Notes under the pieces: generated by a model | What the model saw: only the letters and a program-made list of their open reading frames with translations | Databases searched by the model: none | What the model was told of the DNA's origin: nothing | DNA from: Streptomyces sp. MUM 178J | GTDB taxonomy: Bacteria > Actinomycetota > Actinomycetes > Streptomycetales > Streptomycetaceae | Direction: 5' to 3' | NCBI RefSeq assembly: GCF_022414575.1 | Contig: NZ_JADWYQ010000001.1 | Coordinates: forward strand, 124,001-188,000 | Length of the DNA stretch: 64,000 bases | Translations under genes and position numbers: made by a program | Part shown: piece by piece, positions 61,454 to 64,000 of the stretch | Position numbering within the stretch: the first letter of the stretch is position 1 | Layout of the letters: the number at the start of each line of letters is the position of its first letter

Positions 61454-62206
61454 GTGTACCGGTTCCTGCTGACGCCCCGCTGGTGGGGGATCAACGTCTT
61501 CGTCGCGCTGGCGATCCCCTTCTGCATCTTCATGGGCTCCTGGCAGCTCGGGAAGTTCGAGGACCGCGTCGACACCTACCGGGACGCCGGGCGGAAGACC
61601 GCGGACGCCTCCGCGGTCAAGGCCGTTCCGGTCGACACCCTGCTGCCGGTGGACAAGGAGACGTCCGGGCGGGCGGCGACGGCGACCGGGCGGTACGGGG
61701 AGCAGTTCACGGTGCCGGGACGGGAGCTGGACGGGGAGCGCGGCAGCTATGTGCTGACGCTGCTGAAGACCGACGGCGGCAGGTCGCTGCCGGTGGTGCG
61801 CGGCTGGCTCGCCGACGGGGAGCGGGCCCCGGCCGCCCCGTCCGGCGAGGTGACGGTCACGGGCGCGTTGCAGGCGTCGGAGACCGTCGGCACGGACGGC
61901 GTGCACACGGCGGGCGGGCTGCCTCCCGGCCGGCTCGGCATGATCAGCGCGGCGTCGCTGGTGAATCTGGTCCCGGACGACGTGTACGACGCCTGGATCA
62001 CGCTCACCTCCGCGGACCCGGGTCTGAAGCCGGTCCCGGCCGCCGCCCCGGAGGGCAGCGGACTGGATCTGAAGGCCTTCCAGAACCTGGGCTACACGGG
62101 CGAGTGGTTCGTCTTCGCGGGCTTCGTGCTCTTCATGTGGTTCCGGCTGCTCCGCCGGGACGCGGAGGCGGCCAGGGACCGGGAACTGGGTCTGGAACCG
62201 GCATGA
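61454..62206 (+). CDS. SURF1-family cytochrome oxidase assembly protein
   Basis: 250 aa from GTG. An N-terminal helix (WWGINVFVALAIPFCIFMGSWQL) is followed by an extracytoplasmic domain with RYGEQFTVPGR, YVLTLLKTDGGRSLPVVRGW and, near the end, a second helix (WFVFAGFVLFMWFRLL). This two-helix layout is that of SURF1 (Shy1). It assists cytochrome c oxidase biogenesis. The stop overlaps the next start. Confidence 0.88.
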   Translation: MYRFLLTPRWWGINVFVALAIPFCIFMGSWQLGKFEDRVDTYRDAGRKTADASAVKAVPVDTLLPVDKETSGRAATATGRYGEQFTVPGRELDGERGSYVLTLLKTDGGRSLPVVRGWLADGERAPAAPSGEVTVTGALQASETVGTDGVHTAGGLPPGRLGMISAASLVNLVPDDVYDAWITLTSADPGLKPVPAAAPEGSGLDLKAFQNLGYTGEWFVFAGFVLFMWFRLLRRDAEAARDRELGLEPA

Positions 62207-62913
62207 CCGGCGACGCGGGCGGCGTCATCACCCCGCTCGGGCGGACCTCGGCTCTGCCGGAGCGGCCGCCGGACCGCGTCTGGTACGCGGCGTACGGCTC
62301 CAACATGGATCTGCGCCGCCTGATGCACTACATCGCCGGCGGCACGCCCTCCGGCGGCGCCCGCGCCTGCCCCGGCTGCCGTGACCCGCGTCCCCCGGAG
62401 CGTTCCATGGCGGTGGTGCTGCCCGGCGGCCTGTACTTCGCCACGGAGTCGGCGGTGTGGACCGGCGGCCGGGCGTTCTACGACCCCGGCGAGCCGGGCG
62501 GGGCGCCCGCCCGCGCGCATCTGCTGACGGCGGCCCAGTTCTCGGACATCGCCGCGCAGGAGATGTACCGGACGCCCGGCGCGGACCTCGATCTGACGGA
62601 GGTCCTGACGCACGGGCGCGCACGGCTCGGTCCCGGCCGGTACGAGACCCTGGTGTGCCCGGGTCTGCTGGAGGGCCTGCCCGTGGTGACCTTCACGGCC
62701 CCGTGGGGGCGCGCCGATGTGCCGGGGAAGGCGCCCTCGGCCCCGTATCTGCGGCATCTGGCCGCGGGGCTGATGCAGGCGCACGGCTGGAGCCCCACGC
62801 GTGCCGCCGGCTATCTGGCCGGCTGCGCCGGGGCCCGGGGGACGTGGACCCCCGAGGCCGTCCTCGCACTGCTTCGGGCCCCGGGCGGCCCCACGGGCTC
62901 CTCCGGCTACTGA
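62203..62913 (+). CDS. Gamma-glutamylcyclotransferase-fold protein
   Basis: 236 aa from ATG overlapping SURF1 by 4 bp. AAYGSNMDLRRLMHYI carries the Y-G-S-N substrate loop of GGCT/BtrG folds, and the domain continues to about 170. The final ~60 residues add a basic, Ala/Gly-rich helix. Some genomes label it otherwise. The reaction is not proven. Confidence 0.78.
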   Translation: MTGDAGGVITPLGRTSALPERPPDRVWYAAYGSNMDLRRLMHYIAGGTPSGGARACPGCRDPRPPERSMAVVLPGGLYFATESAVWTGGRAFYDPGEPGGAPARAHLLTAAQFSDIAAQEMYRTPGADLDLTEVLTHGRARLGPGRYETLVCPGLLEGLPVVTFTAPWGRADVPGKAPSAPYLRHLAAGLMQAHGWSPTRAAGYLAGCAGARGTWTPEAVLALLRAPGGPTGSSGY

Positions 62914-64000
62914 GCGGGCAGCACGCCCGTGTGATAGATCGTGCCCGAGCAGGCGTTGGGCACGGTCGCCTGTGCCGTCGGCGCGCCGGCCTCCGGGGTG
63001 TGGGTGACGGTGACGCTCCCCTCCTGGGGAGTGCCGTCCTCCCTGGTGAGCTGCGGCTCGACGCCGTCGGCGGTCTCCACCGTCTGGCCGGACATCTCCG
63101 ACGCCGACGTCGTGGTGGTGGTCGACGTCGTCGTGTCGCCGCCGCTGCCCGCGCCGGAGGTGCTGCCCGCGGTGCCCGAGCCGCTGGTGGAGCCCCCCTC
63201 CGTCGGGGTGGGGTCGGGAGCCGGCTCGCTCTGCTTGGGGCAGGTGTCCGCGGGGACCCAGGCGAACTGCACCTCGTAGGCGTCCTCGGGCTTCAGCCGG
63301 AGCGTGCCGGGCTCCTGTGCGGGGTCCGGCAGGCCGGTCGCCGCATCGCCCGCCGCATGCGCGACGACGTCGACCTTCGCGGGGTCGGCCGCGCCGGCCG
63401 TCTGGAAGGCGATGGCGCCCGGGGTGCTGACGGTGCACTCGGCGTCGGAGACATTGGCGATGCGGAACGTGCCGTACACCGTGCCTTCGGCGTCCGGCGC
63501 GGCCGCCTGGGCCGCGGCGACGCCGAGCTGGTCGGCCTGGCACGCCGGGGAGGGGGAGGACGCCGTGCCGGGAGGGGCGACCGGCGCCCCGGTCGCGCCG
63601 TCCGTGCTGCCCGCGGTCTGCTCCTTGCCGGACGCCTGGGACGGGGCCCTGTGGTCGCGCCCGCTTCCGCCGCTGTCCGCCGCGGACTCCTGGGAGCCGG
63701 TCTCTCCGCCGGTTTCGCCGGAGGTCTCGGCGCCGATGCCGCCCTGCGCCTGCTCTCCGTGCCCTGCGTTGACCGCCCGGGTGTCCTCGCCGCCGGAGGC
63801 GCCCGCCGCGTGGACGAACGCGGGCACCGCGGCGCCCACCAGCAGCGCGGCGGCGGCCACGCCCACCAGCGCCTGCCGCCTGCGGGCGCGCCGCGCGGGC
63901 ACCGCCCGCCTCAGCTGGTCGAGGGCGCCCTCGGCCGGCTGGATGTCCTGCACCGCACCGTGCAGCAGCCGGCGCAGCGCCAGCTCGTCGGCCCCGAGGC
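62907..64000 (-). CDS. Membrane protein with DUF4232-like exported domain (5' end outside window)
   Basis: The reading frame stays open to the window edge (translated ELALRRLLHGAVQDIQ at the end), so the start is missing. A basic region is followed by a helix (ALVGVAAAALLVGAAVPAFV), then a low-complexity Gly/Ser/Thr/Glu stretch and a DUF4232-like domain with AACTVSTPG-type blocks (TVYGTFRIANVSDAECTV). The frame overlaps the cyclotransferase end by 7 bp. In related genomes such genes follow a sigma factor, which would be beyond the edge. Function unknown. Confidence 0.75.
   Translation of the reverse strand, partial: LGADELALRRLLHGAVQDIQPAEGALDQLRRAVPARRARRRQALVGVAAAALLVGAAVPAFVHAAGASGGEDTRAVNAGHGEQAQGGIGAETSGETGGETGSQESAADSGGSGRDHRAPSQASGKEQTAGSTDGATGAPVAPPGTASSPSPACQADQLGVAAAQAAAPDAEGTVYGTFRIANVSDAECTVSTPGAIAFQTAGAADPAKVDVVAHAAGDAATGLPDPAQEPGTLRLKPEDAYEVQFAWVPADTCPKQSEPAPDPTPTEGGSTSGSGTAGSTSGAGSGGDTTTSTTTTTSASEMSGQTVETADGVEPQLTREDGTPQEGSVTVTHTPEAGAPTAQATVPNACSGTIYHTGVLPAQ

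Overview
The window is a Streptomyces (or very close actinomycete) chromosome. It has very high GC, GTG and occasional TTG starts, many 4-bp ATGA/GTGA stop-start overlaps and a WblA-type WhiB regulator. It also has sortase signals of the LAXTG type and a conserved block (paired ArsA-like ATPases, wblA, class A penicillin-binding protein, YqeY protein, GT-C mannosyltransferases, metallophosphoesterase) that I remember from the wblA neighbourhood of Streptomyces genomes. No tool was run. All family calls come from reading motifs in the translated sequence.

Layout. (1) 1-10.2 kb is a core block: two ArsA/GET3-like ATPases, convergent wblA, a bifunctional penicillin-binding protein, a YqeY-like protein, two polyprenol-phosphomannose-dependent mannosyltransferases and a metallophosphoesterase. 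(2) A tRNA-Pro(CGG) gene at 10279-10352 is followed within about 105 bp by a truncated, frameshifted tyrosine integrase remnant. (3) 10.4-16.8 kb is a low-density accessory segment with a low-molecular-weight protein tyrosine phosphatase, small membrane or hypothetical proteins, an LAXTG wall-anchored protein with acidic Gly/Pro/Asp repeats, and a secreted subtilisin-like protease.

(4) 16.8-39.7 kb is a large exopolysaccharide locus. It holds a Wzz/BY-kinase, a secreted glutaminyl cyclase-like protein, a DUF4012 protein, five or six GT4-type glycosyltransferases, two sugar epimerase/dehydratases, an NDP-sugar dehydrogenase, a priming GlcNAc-1-P transferase, a flippase (Wzx-like), a polymerase/ligase (Wzy-like), an FkbM methyltransferase, a PIG-L deacetylase, a WbqC-like protein and an unusual GNAT-glycosyltransferase fusion. 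Read together, a repeat unit probably starts on a polyprenyl phosphate, contains a uronic acid and deacetylated or acetylated amino sugars, is flipped and polymerised, and is length-controlled by a kinase whose phosphatase may be the LMW-PTP at 11.0 kb. That reconstruction is inference.

(5) 39.9-64.0 kb returns to a general metabolic and stress block: a methyltransferase, a CmtR-like ArsR metalloregulator, NhaA, a small helical protein, a Spo0M/arrestin-fold protein, a TerB protein, a BlaI/M56 pair, a potassium channel and M20 amidohydrolase, a KhtTU-like K+/H+ antiporter pair, an Sfp-type phosphopantetheinyl transferase, an NfeD-like plus flotillin plus giant AAA+ ATPase module, an S9 peptidase, SURF1, a gamma-glutamylcyclotransferase-fold protein and a 5'-truncated membrane protein at the window edge.

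The most interesting unexplained signals are these. An 18-bp palindrome (TTCTACA-N4-TGTAGAA) is placed at almost identical distance from the start codons of the small helical protein and the TerB gene, bracketing the Spo0M gene. The exopolysaccharide locus sits beside a tRNA-Pro with a dead integrase. There is a GNAT-GT4 fusion, and an NfeD/flotillin/giant-ATPase module. Several short tandem arrays lie in intergenic DNA.
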